Assembly: GCA_024195585.1 (NCBI GenBank)
Contig: SWBL01000008.1
Span: forward strand, 1-64,000
Direction: 5' to 3'
Length of the DNA stretch: 64,000 bases
From: Aureobasidium sp. EXF-3400
Lineage: Eukaryota; Ascomycota; Dothideomycetes; Dothideales; Saccotheciaceae
The notes below the pieces were generated by a model. That model saw nothing but the letters and a program-made list of their open reading frames with translations, was not told the DNA's origin and did not search any database. This document shows positions 1 through 10,406 of the stretch, one piece after another. Each line of letters starts with the position of its first letter. The first letter of the stretch is position 1. Both the position numbers and the translations under genes were made by a program.

Positions 1-1740
1 ATTAAAGCCTTAGTCCTCCCCTTCGAATTAGTTAACTATTAACTACTTCTATATTAGCTAAACTTAGCCTATAGAGCTACTAGCTACTTAGCTAGCTACT
101 TAGCTAGCTACGGCTGCTACTACTCCTTAGTAGCTATTACTAGTACTACCTAAGCTTAATACTACTACTAGCTAGGAGAGCTTTTAGGACTATGTAAAGC
201 TAGCTTATTCTAACTAGTTAATTTAGCTTAATAGAGCTTATATAGCTCTTAAAACTAACTGTTAGGACCTCTAGCTACTATTTAATAGTAACAAGAGATA
301 GCTAACTTAAGTAGTTAAGTAAGGTAGCTTATATATAGTAATCCTTAAGGAATTAACTAAGTTTATTAACTAATATAAGCAATAACAACGAACTAGCGCT
401 CCCTCTACTCTCTCTATTATCTTAATACTCTTAGATTTAGTAAGCTTGCCGTATAGCGTATTAAGTACTAGCGACTAGATAGTAGGTACTTAGCTTCTAA
501 TAAATAGATTACTTATACTAATATTATCTAAGGCCTATATAGTTACCTTCTCGAGGTGCTTAATCTATACTACCTTATACGCTTCTAGCTTGTCGTATTT
601 ATTAACTTATAGTGCTAGATCCCTATACTTATATAGCTAGTGCTTTAAGAGGTAGAAGGTCTATTCTATAGGGTTTAGATATAGTAAGTAAGGTAGTAGA
701 TATAGTAGTTAAACGCTAAACTAGCTATAGAGCTCTATAATCTATTAGTGTTAGTATATATATAGTAAGTACTATAGCTAATTATCTTTTCTAAGTAGTA
801 TATTAAGTAGTTATCTATAATAATTATTAATCTCCTTCCTAGATATAGCTTACTCTAAGGCAGTATTACTATCTCTAGCTAGTACTTATATATAGCTTAT
901 ATTACTACTTCCTTAACGATAAGAGTAGCCTTAAAAAGGTATCTATAGATATCTAGAGCTAGTAATACTAAGCATCGAACCTTTAATAATAGCTCTAACC
1001 TTATATACGTAGGTAGGCTAATTACTAACTATAAGCGCTATTAGAACATTACCTTCTTAGAAGCTACGGATTTATTAAGGTATAGTAACATCTCTAAGGC
1101 CTTAATACTAACTTTGTAGCCTCGAGCTATAAGCTTAGTAAGCGTCTCCTTATATACGCCTTATTTAATAGTAGAGCGACGGCTAGTAATATAAGTATTA
1201 ATCTTACTTAATAGCCTCTCTTCCTTAAGTATATAGCATACTATCGATTTTAATACTTCTATATCGAATTTACACTATAATTTAAAGGCTAGTTTCTCCT
1301 ACTAGAGGTCGTTCCTATACGTAAGTAGCTCTATAGCATACTAGCATATTATTAGTATTATTTTACGATAACGGCCTTACTACTTAATAGCATTAGAAGG
1401 CTTCCTTATATAGCTAAGGGCCTTAAAGTTACGCTATATCTAGTAGAGCGTATTTTAAGAAGCATAAGGTAGTACTTTAAGTACTATATTAACATTGTAG
1501 TCGTTACGGAACATAGCCTTAACTAGTGTTTTATTATACTCGCTAAGAGGTATTAAGCTAAGCTACTCTACTGCTATACTACGGCATTAGTAAGGGCTCT
1601 AAGAGGCTTTAAAATTAGTATATATTAATAGAACAACGACCTATAGCTATTACTATAGCTATTAGAGCTAGTAGAGCTATATATAGCTATATAATCGATG
1701 AATTAGCAGGTAATTAGCTGCTCTAAGCATTGAGATCGAA
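1..1740 (-). mobile_element. RIP-degraded Tc1/mariner-type (DDE) transposon relic
   Basis: Very TA-rich DNA packed with TAG/TAA, ending sharply near 1740 where normal composition resumes. The minus strand holds one long coding-like frame interrupted almost only by TAG/TAA at places where CAG/CAA (Gln) would fit, the signature of C-to-T mutation by RIP. From about 1350 down to 1040 the frame reads as a helix-turn-helix-like DNA-binding part. At 664-678 it reads LNPIE, preceded by a Leu/Pro/Tyr-rich stretch, which is the C-terminal catalytic signature of DDE transposases of the Tc1/mariner group (PPYSPDLNPIE in living elements). No intact ORF remains and I could not define terminal inverted repeats; the left end probably lies outside the window. 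Confidence 0.72.
560..1400 (-). pseudogene. DDE transposase pseudogene (many stops)
   Basis: Remnant of the transposase inside the relic, read on the minus strand from about 1400 to 560. Residues typical of the family survive around 664-678 (Leu-Asn-Pro-Ile-Glu), followed by a Phe-Tyr-Leu-Leu-Lys helix as in Tc1/mariner enzymes. Stops fall at a dozen or more codons that are one C-to-T change from Gln or Trp codons. Clearly dead; the borders are approximate. Confidence 0.65.
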
Positions 1741-2261
1741 GTTAGGGGTGGCAAATTTTAATGAATTTTGAAACCGAGAATAGCGCGATGCCAAGACCTC
1801 ACCTGATCCTTCTATGTGTCAGAGCACAGACCCAGCAGGAAGTGTGCGTATGTTATTCTCGCGATGGCACAGCAGTACTGCGGTTATTGCTTTGTTGAGA
1901 AGATGCTGAGCGCCGCGCCAAGAAGATTATATCGAATAACTGCACTCCTTCGTGACAGATATAGGATAGCCAAGCAATCCTCCCTGGACGCCTTCCAGGA
2001 TGACAGCCGTATGTCTTTAGGCGTGCTTTCTTAGGGTGAGCTCTCTCAGGCCTACTGGTCTAGACGAGCTGTTGATGCTGGAGCACTCTCGTCTGTCCAC
2101 GCCAAGAAACCACCCCTCAAACAGGCCTACTGCGGCGAGAGGCCCCCTCGGCGACTATTCGGACCTTCAATAACACGACAGGCCCTTGGGCCTGATTATG
2201 TGGGAATCTCTACGGTAGCTTTCTTCTCTTCCGATCAACTATCCACCGTCAACTTACCAAC
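1741..2261. other. intergenic, putative promoter of the secreted-protein gene
   Basis: Sequence of normal composition between the transposon relic and the ATG at 2262. A 72-codon open frame (1816-2034) has no recognisable features. Nothing else seen. Confidence 0.5.
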
Positions 2262-3475
2262 ATGCACAACTTCCAGATACAGGCGGTGCTTGTCTTCACT
2301 CTGGGCACCGTCAGCGCAGTCGCTTCGCAGGCTGATATGCTCACTGCTTTCATGCCGTCCTCACTTTTGTCGAAACCCGATGTATCAGTCCAGGTGCTTT
2401 CTTCAGCCGCCGAGGGAAACACGACAGTGGATGACTTCGACACTGGGGCACAAGTGATAAGCTCAGGAAACAAGGAAGATAATCAAGCTGCATTAAACAC
2501 ACAACCCGACTATTGCCCCGACTCCTACGAAACCATGCCTATGTGTACGGACTGTGGCGGATTCACCCTTCTCTATTACAAGGAGCTTGATTACTATGAT
2601 ACGAGATGCAAGGGTGTAAGTCTTTTTCTCGCTCTTCTAAACACAAAGATCGTGGAGATTTAACTGACTAGATTAGGTTGGAGACGACGAGTACTTGAAA
2701 GATTGTTCTTGTCTCGAGAGAAGATACCGAGAGGATGACGACATTGTTTGCGACATTTTCGCCTCTGATTCTGATCCTGATCCTGAGGCGACAATGAGAA
2801 AGACGGAAGAAGCGTTTGAAGCGTTTGCACAGCTCCCAATCATTGATCCACTCACTGGCACCGAACTGAATCAGCCGCATATCGTTTTGGACGATGATTT
2901 CTGGACCGCTACTGTTCAGGACAACGCGGGTCAGTCAGATGATGAACAAGAGGATGAGTGCCTGCCAAAAGAAAGTATCTAGACATTTGAAGGAGAAGAG
3001 TCGTCACAACGTGTGCCGTACTGATACTAGAAACCTTTCTCTCCTTGTGGAAAAGCCGTCGCAGTTCAACTTGGACAGGAGGTCCTTCTTTGGCATTGTT
3101 TGCAAAGACATCTGCAAGGCAGGGGCGCTCGAAACACTTATCCGGGGCAAGGACATCGCAAATCGCGTTGACGATATCAAGTTTATTCGCAGTATGTGAG
3201 GTAGGATGTCCTGCATGTTGTGCATATTTCGACTGACCGTTTGATTAGAAGTCTTCAGCAACATCAACAAATTGGGTAATTCGGTTTCCGTGGACAACAA
3301 AACTCGTATCGCTTGTAACGTTCATTACTCGAAACCTGGTAGAAAAAAGTCTACGTGCAAAGGACAAAAACATGCCGCTTTCACTTTTGACGAGGGCTCG
3401 GAGTATAAAGATGGTAAAATCGAACTTTGTCTAGACTTTTGGCTCACCGAATCAATCGAAGAACTTGACCGGTGA
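2262..3475 (+). CDS. secreted cysteine-containing protein, possibly decayed metalloendopeptidase-like
   Basis: The ATG at 2262 opens a protein with a typical signal peptide (residues 1-22, hydrophobic core, Ala-Ser-Gln end). Proposed exons: 2262-2615, 2677-2957, 3031-3191, 3249-3475 (340 aa). The first and third introns have good GTAAGT/GTATGT donors and TTAG acceptors. The second uses a weak GTGCCT donor chosen because it joins the frames; without it the first part ends at 2982. The second half (Cys-rich, with GKIELCLDFW near the end) resembles fungal secreted lysine-specific/M35-like metalloendopeptidases just upstream of their HExxH zinc site, but no HExxH is visible. A +1 shift at about 3458 would extend the frame, so it may be a truncated or decaying gene. 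Function unknown; the secreted nature is the firmest point. Confidence 0.5.
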
Positions 3476-3744
3476 TCTGGATGAAAACCCAAGACTTTCG
3501 AAACTTGCCGTCAAGATGATTTGCGTACGTACCTCGCTCTGCAAGCATTATTGTGTCTGCTGTTGAGGTTCTGGCTCAAGATTGTCGATGCTTGACGCCA
3601 TTCTCCTTTCAAAAATGATTGTTTTATCGCGTACTACTCTGACTGCTTCCGCGATGACACAATAGTCTTGAAAGACAGGACATCATCCATCGAGATGCGA
3701 TAGATTCCGCGCTTTCTTCTTATCTCGCCCTCACATGTCCCGGC

Positions 3745-4713
3745 CTAGACATTTTGCTCCTCCCCCGGCGTGTTGTGATTACACATCTCTGTACACAGCC
3801 TAAACATGATTGCTGGCCGCAAACGCTTGCCTACCTCATGCTCATGGAAGATTTTGTACGCTACACGCTTCACCATGGCATCCATGTCGTCTACAGGCAT
3901 TCGAGTGAAGTCCTGAGCATAGGTGACGGCAGGAGCTCCACGTTCGCAATGCTCTGCCAACGCATACAGCTGCTCAGCTAACGGCAGACAGGCGTCCACC
4001 ACTTGTATGATTTCATCACCACACAGCCCAAACAAACCGCTATCGGCAGCTCGTCCAATGTCGAGGTGTATAACGACCACCCTTACGACTACCAGCCATT
4101 CTGGCAGTAGCTTTAGTGCTGCTAGGTCTTCTTGCTATCTTGGTGATATCGGTATGCCTTCAAGCGGATAGGCTATAGGTTCGTCATAGGGCTCCGACTC
4201 CCCAATCCATCTAGTCATCAGGCATTCTAACATGACAGATGCTGTACCATTTAGACGCTTCGCTTCCTGAGCCAAAGAAGTCAAAGGATGACCCTGCATT
4301 CTAGGACAGACGATGTCATAGATTGAGGTCCAATTCATGTGTGCAGAGTCGTGGAAAGTATCCTCCCAGAAACCGCGGTCTATAACATTGCCGGTGTTCC
4401 AATCAGCTTCACTCGGCCCAGCAAACCAGCCTGCTCCTCGCCAATCCAGCCTTGAAACCCATTTTCCTGTACCAAAGGCGACTCTGCGCGACTCATAGCA
4501 GACTCGCGTGAGTAATGGCGGGCGAGCATTGCTTCGACTGGTTTTCCAGAGCCAACAGGGAATATTGTCATCTTCGTCTTCGAGAACATCGTAGACATGT
4601 CTTTCGATAGGATCGTCCATTTCGTATACGCGGTACGGCATACAGAGGCGCCATATCTCTTCGCGAAGTTCAAGGGGTAAGCGCGGGAAAGGGTGGAAAT
4701 TATCATTAACCAT
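3745..4713 (-). pseudogene. 2EXR-domain protein gene interrupted by one in-frame TAG
   Basis: Translation from ATG 4713 gives a typical 2EXR domain near the N-terminus (FHPFPRLPLELREEIW, then a CYESRR-like segment), the hallmark of a very large fungal family of unknown role. The frame meets a single TAG at 4135-4137 and then continues open in the same frame to a stop at 3745. The downstream part (WLVVVRVVVIHLDIG, then an acidic/hydrophobic tail) is what follows in intact 2EXR proteins. A CAG-to-TAG (Gln to stop) change would explain it. The longer upstream frame to 4773 begins at a GTG, so ATG 4713 is preferred. Either a recent pseudogene, a read-through case, or a sequencing error; read through, it would be about 322 codons. 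Confidence 0.65.
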
Positions 4714-6005
4714 CCTTGCGTTGTTGGAAGTAGTGTTGGAGTTGAACGTAGCGTCGACCGCCCTCAAATTCACAGCTTGAAATGCAGAAACGTATTCGTA
4801 TACTGCGTGAAGCTTAGGAGGATATGCGTAGGCAACAGAAGGATGTTGTATGAGTGTGAAAGAAAGTTGCTAGCTTATCGGTAATTAGATGAGTGGGATA
4901 ATATATAGTCTTGCGGGATATTAGGTCTTGGCACTTCCGAAATGAGGTCCGCGGTGTCGATACTGGATGTGTGAGACAATGTCACGCGGTGGCCTTAAAC
5001 GGAAGCATCCTGAGAAAGTGGTGATGTCCTAACCTACTAATCTCTGTTAATATGAGCTTCGAATCCTTCGGTCTCGAACTAGTGAGCACCACTATAACTT
5101 AAAGCAGCGAACCATTTGATGATGTTTGATAGATAGGATTGCTGTGTTCTTATCATTAGAGATCGTTCTCTCACTCCGAGTATCCGTCAGATGTGTAGTC
5201 AACGGTATACATAATGGTGTTAGTTTCGGAAAACGGAGGCATATCGATTGAGGACTCATGGAGTTTCGTCGACTGACTTAGTTGCGGATGTTTCAACTCG
5301 TAATCTGCATGGCAGAGCATCATACCAATTTGTTCTACACCTCACGGCCGCGGCTGGATATAATGTGCATCCCAATCGTAGCCTAGTAATACGATAAACA
5401 CGGGAGTCAAAGTGTCATCAGTATGGCCTTGGAGATGTGTTGAAGTGGTGACCCTGTTCGGGCTCGTGCCGGACAGCTACATGAGCGGTCTCTTCCCTCA
5501 ACCGATATCAATCAAGCTTCTTCCTTCTACTTTCACCGATAAGCACTCCGAATACCTCAGCTACGGGACGACCGCGACCCTCCCCATTCATGCCCGACCG
5601 CTTCTCTCGTACTAATGACGGTCGGAGGATCGTACATTAGCTTGGCTGAATTGGTGATGGTATTTGCATCAGCTGCATGATCACGCGTCTGTAAGCAGCC
5701 TGTTTATTGTGGCTGCGTCTGATTGCGCATCGTGATTAGACAGCGATCCCACTCCGAAACAAGCTCATGGCGGTCAGGCTGCAAGCCTCCAATTCCTGTG
5801 CAGCGGCACGTCTCTATCGTGCCAACGTGCTAGCTGCTTGACCGATTCTCCGCAGCTTTTACCGCGGCAGTGAATGTCTCCATATCGCTGAACCTTGAGC
5901 TGCTCAGTCGTGTCGAACCCCGAGATAGCGAGAAGTCAGGCTTTCCAACGTAAAAACCTGCCCAGGCGTTCTTTCATCATACGAAACAAGGACGAAGCGA
6001 CCGTG
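4714..6005. other. intergenic, nothing recognised
   Basis: About 1.3 kb between the 2EXR gene (minus) and the gasdermin gene (plus), so a divergent promoter region. Short open frames (for example 5412-5615) lack domain or composition support. The frame of the next gene stays open upstream to about 5895 but without an earlier ATG. Confidence 0.5.
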
Positions 6006-6899
6006 ATGGCTAACAGTCAAATCTGCTTCTTCTACGCGCCAACTTGGGATTACCCTCCGGGTGGCCCAATAAAGCTGGGCAATGTCATCGCGTCCGTCAA
6101 AACTCCCCATCGACCACTTCACCACGTTCCGCCAGAGAGTGATGAACTGTTTTCTATGTCGCAGACCAGCGTTCAATACACTAAGGAGAAGATGCGAAGG
6201 GGAAAGTTTTCTATCCTGACCAAGTTTCTCAGTATTCTTGGATTCGGCGCTGATGTTGGTGTTGAGTCGGGCAACAGGTAGGGATTTGCTGTCCTCAAAA
6301 GGCACCACAGGTTCTCCGCCGTTGACGATACTAGGCTTGAGGAGACTTTCTCCTTCGATACTGTGAAGACTACGCAGTTTGCCCCAGCTCGGCCCTACCT
6401 TCAAAGATGCCTTGAAGCTGAGAGAGTTCGTGAATTCATCAAGCGGTCCATTTATCGGAAGCCAGTATATGTTATAACTGGTTTGAAGATCGTCACTGGG
6501 GCCAAGGCCGATACTATGAAGACACATACCGTCAAGGGAGATCTCTCTGTGGAAGTGGATGCTACCATCTGGAGCGGACTACCCGTTAGTGGCGGTCCAG
6601 GAGTAGAGGGTGAAGTAGGCAGCAAGGCTGTCAACAAATGGAGCGCGAGCGATGACTTTGTCTTTGCGTTTCGCGTCGTCAAAGTTGTCGCGGGAAAAAC
6701 ACCAGGTCAGGTCGTGAACGAGGAGGATTATCGCAAAGGAGCCATGCTCGAAAGTAAGGAGAAGGACATTGAAGCTCCAATGGTAACTCTCTCTGAGTTC
6801 GAGGATCTAGATGCGAAAAGTGAAGGCTTCGATACAGAAGAGTTGATGGAGGATGAGATCAAAGTGACTTGTGTTGACCCAAGGGAGGAATCCTGGTAA
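6006..6899 (+). CDS. fungal gasdermin-like pore-forming protein (HET-Q1/RCD-1 type)
   Basis: Exons 6006-6277 and 6335-6899 join across a 57-nt intron (GTAGGG donor, CTAG acceptor) to give 278 aa. Residues 133-143 read KPVYVITGLKI, followed by a Lys-Thr-His-containing strand, a Gly-rich loop and, at 199-209, FVFAFRVVKVV. The same order (KPLYxVT, then a T-H strand, then LAFR) runs through the N-terminal pore-forming domain of mammalian gasdermins. The rest is a short acidic tail (about 230-278) and there is no large C-terminal repressor domain, as in fungal gasdermins that are activated by removal of a short tail. It faces, 51 bp away, a convergent subtilase gene; protease neighbours are the rule for fungal gasdermins. 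Expected role: membrane permeabilisation and cell death on non-self recognition once cleaved. Family call from motifs only. Confidence 0.85.
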
Positions 6900-6950
6900 A
6901 GCACAACGTGATTGAAAGGCTTTGGGATCTTGATCAACAAGAGGGGCGGA

Positions 6951-9900
6951 CTACATACTCAATATCCTGGTAATATCACCACATACGCTCTCCAAGTCCT
7001 GGCCAAACAGATTATGCCGATCCAGACTCAATTCCACATAGAAATATCCATCTCTTGGCTGGTAGTTAGGACCTCGCTCAGCACATCTTCTTAGCAATGC
7101 TTCCATTCTATCTTTACGCTTCAGTAGCATCGCTTCACTTTGCGAAAGATGTAGTCGCGCGAATTGTAGCAGGAATGCTGATATCCCAACGAGGATCGGT
7201 GTCGCATAAGAGGTCCCGGATCGGGTTTTGAGATACTCTCCTTCATGACAGAGCAACGTTGGCCACGCCGATTCGACTGATTCACCCACCGTTGCGAGGT
7301 TGATGGCGTCGGAGTAAGCGGTCGGGCTGAAAGATGATCTGTTACCATCTGTGTCTGTTGAATGAACGCAAATGACATGGGTGCTGCTGGCAGGGTACGC
7401 TCGGCCGCGTCTTCCGCCGCTATTAGCAGCGGCAGCGAACATGAGAACTTTACTGCCGTAGGCTCTATCAATAGCGGCCTGTATATCGTCGGAGCCATGA
7501 AAACGAGAGGAAGGCCACCCGAACGACATCGATATAATGTCTACATTCCATTTGTCGAGAGCGTAATCAATCGCCTGTACGTGTCAATGTCTAAGACTTC
7601 AAGGCAAGACCAGCACAAATATTTCAGCTTACCTTTGCGACGACCTTAGGGTCAGGTATGGCATTCTTGTCCGCGATTTTGATCACGTACAACTCTACAT
7701 CCGGCGCGTATTCGAGTATCAGGCTCGCAGCAAACGTGCCATGTCCATTTCTGTCGGCAACGGTCTTTTGAGATTCATTATGGCAGTTGTGCCTTTCTTT
7801 CAGATTCTTCTTTTGGGCTTCGATGAACTCATGATCTCCGTCGATACCTGTATCTAGAATTGCAACCTTCACGGCATTGCATGAGTCGTTCGCAGTTCGA
7901 CCTTTGACGAATTTCTCATAGACGTTTGCAAATTCAGACTTCCAACTGCGGTACTTCCTGGATCTAATAAGATAAAGTCAGTCAGAATCATCATGAATCA
8001 AAACACGCAATTCAAGGACACAGTATCAGAATCATTCTAGACGAGTAACATACTGGGTATCAGAATCTCTTTCGCTTGCCATATCGTCGAAGAACTGGCA
8101 CGTCTCAGGCTGGGCTCCAGAGCTTGAAGTGTCACCGAACGTCACCGGGAATGGCGAAGAAGAACTGGAGCGATGATGAATCTGATTTTCTGATTCACGC
8201 ATCCTTCTTGCGACGAAGTTCTCTTTAGCATCTGCATATGGCGAGAGCGATAGTGGAACTCTGTTCGTAGGTGTAAGTACTGCTGGACCGACTGGATTCG
8301 CATCTTGGTTCGGTCCCAGGGCTATGCTCTGGCCCCAATTTCCTAGGTCCATATCTCTGGCATACTCGTCGATCCCATCTAGAGGTATGTCATTGAAGGC
8401 GCGAGTAAGATTGTCTTCCAGAAGTCGAACAACATGTTGATAGATGCGCGACGTGAGAGTTGTACTATCAAGGGGTTCGCCCGCATGATCTTCCCAGAGG
8501 CTAGTTTTCAAGCAGTTATCTATAGCATCCAAGAGAGGAGTATCCTGTGGTATCTGGGGCCGCCATCCCTCCAGCTTTTCCTTAACGTCTCCGTCAAGGA
8601 CCTGATCAACGTCGACAAGGTAGATGCGACCGTGAGGCCCCTCAGTAAGTGGAATTCGATGTGTATCAGCTAGTTTTCTGAAAGGCTTTATGAAGTGCAG
8701 CTCAATTAAGACAACTGCCAAGGCAATCAATTCCGGACAGCGATGGTTAGAGTTCAGGTCCAGAGAGTCATCATCATCACTATTGCTATCGTTCAAGACG
8801 AGTTGTAGATTAAGACCCCCATCGGATGGGCAGATGCGATTGTATGAAAGGTCGTAGGGGAGTCCTGCGCGAGGTGTCTTGGAAGAATTCAATGCTCGCA
8901 GAACTCCAGCCTGGCTTAAGCCATGAGGTGTTGTTGAGGCTAAGAACCATGTAGCCGAGAATGAGCGAAAGGATACGTTTCATCTTCTCTGTGAAGAAAT
9001 CGCGCCTCTCTTCGAGACATCGAGACAAAGAGATAGGCTGGGCGAGGTTGTCAATCCAAAAACTGCTTTTCTCACTGGGTAATTCAAAGAGTTCACCTCC
9101 AGTGAGCCTAAGGACCAGGCGCCGCAAAGCCTTAGATTTGACCTTTGCCACTGTTTTGCAAAGACTTTCCACTTTTTTTGACCTACGAGTGGAGTTGGTC
9201 CTAGAACGAGATAGCTCTTCACCTGATAGAGCAAATCTCACGATTCTCTCTTTGACGCTACAAACACGAAGTTCTTGCCAGTCATCCTTCATGGAGAGAA
9301 ACATGTCGAACTGAAGCTCTCCAACAAGCTCGTCATTTTCAAAGGTGTTTCGCTTTTGTTTTGCAGATCCGACTGTTGACTGGCTCCTAGCGAGTTCTTC
9401 GGGGATCTTATAGGTGTTCAATTCAAGTTTCGCTTTGAGCTCATGTGTATCTGTGCATGAACACGACGTATTATTGAACAAAGCATCGAAGGCCGATTGA
9501 GCAGCTTTCAAAACGGTTTCTGAGCGTTCGATAATGCTCGGGGCGGTGCGTGTATCTTTGGGTCCTCGATAAGAGTACTTGTATGTTGTTTTGTCAAGGG
9601 CATCTGCACAGACTCTCAATGCATTGTCCAGTTCCGTGCGTTGCTCGGAGGGCATGTCGAGCTTTAGACGTCGTCTAACAAAGGTCGCTTTGGTGTTGTT
9701 GTTATGTCTTTGTATCTCATTCCAATCCAAATTCAAAGCCTTTAGACGATACTCTGTGGTGGTGATGTGACCTTGTAAATCTTGAAGGCCACTCTCTGTA
9801 ATAAAAGAACCAAGGTGTTTTACAGCATCATTAACGAGCTCTCCAATGGCCGAGTCGAGGTTCTGTCGTGAACGCTCTACATAGTCTCGAATTCTGAGGC

Positions 9901-10081
9901 AGTGGGATGAGACGTGGCTGTAGAAGGATTTTACTTCCTCGTCTTCGTGGTCGTCCCGAGCGATATCCATCATTTGTATAAAGTGCTTGGATGATTCTTG
10001 GAGCAAATAACTTTTGCCTCCAAAGCCGGGGTTCGAGTACGTGCCTAGCCCACTAACCTGCATGTGCAGTTGCGATGTCAT
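6951..10081 (-). CDS. DUF7580-subtilisin (S8) fusion protease, HET-Q2-like, with a one-base frameshift
   Basis: Exons (minus): 10081-8054, 7963-7633, 7574-6951. Introns of 90 and 58 nt have GTATGT and GTAAGC donors. The N-terminal two thirds is a helical DUF7580-type region ending with the usual LALxVxLxELxF-like segment, here LAVVLIELHF. The C-terminal third is a peptidase S8 domain with the full triad: Asp in ILDTGID (7854-7852), His in NGHGT (7743-7741), Ser in GTSYATP (7211-7209), and an Asn oxyanion residue near 7424. The frame shifts by one base at a run of five C (8816-8820). Removing one base there makes all exon phases agree (about 993 aa). No intron fits. It lies tail-to-tail with the gasdermin gene, so it is the likely activating protease. 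As written it would be truncated before the catalytic domain unless the base is an error. Confidence 0.8.
8816..8820 (-). other. C5 homopolymer at the protease frameshift
   Basis: Five consecutive C on the plus strand (G on the coding strand) mark the point where the DUF7580 frame ends and the frame leading to the subtilase domain begins. The two frames overlap from 8810 to 8892, so no intron of normal size fits. A single extra base is the simplest reading. Confidence 0.7.
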
Positions 10082-10406
10082 GGCGGTGGGATCAAATACC
10101 AAGATGGCTTGTCTATCAAGAAGGGTTCAATAACTAGGGATCTACTGACTTTTCGAAGCTTTCTGACAGCCAGTGTGACGGACGAAGGCCGCTGACAAAG
10201 AGGGTCGTGCGATCGAAGCATTTAAGAGAAGGGTCCGAGTGGGGTCGGAAAACTGACATGCTTCTATTAAGCGCCCCCACTTGCAGCATGACCGTTCTCT
10301 GGATGCCACTGCCCTTTCCAAATCTTTGTTTCTAGCCATTTCTGGTTCTCATATCGAGCAACCAACTGCTTCGGTCCACCATCACAGATCAAACGCATTT
10401 GCAACC
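10082..10406. promoter_or_regulatory. shared divergent promoter region
   Basis: The 325 bp between the protease ATG (10081, minus) and the ATG of the C2H2-pseudokinase gene (10407, plus). It should hold both promoters. No clear TATA box or operator was recognised. Confidence 0.45.

Noticed and set aside
5040..5130. tRNA-like GTTCGAGACC and TTCGAATCC pieces
   Set aside because: No cloverleaf with acceptor stem and anticodon arm could be fitted on either strand.
6278..6310. 33-nt intron in the gasdermin gene
   Set aside because: Also in frame, but too short for these introns; the 57-nt alternative ending at CTAG (6334) has a normal length and joins better to the family pattern.
5904..6527. 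207-codon minus-strand frame over the gasdermin gene
   Set aside because: Antisense to two frames that splice into a protein with family motifs; no motif of its own and no ATG-supported start.
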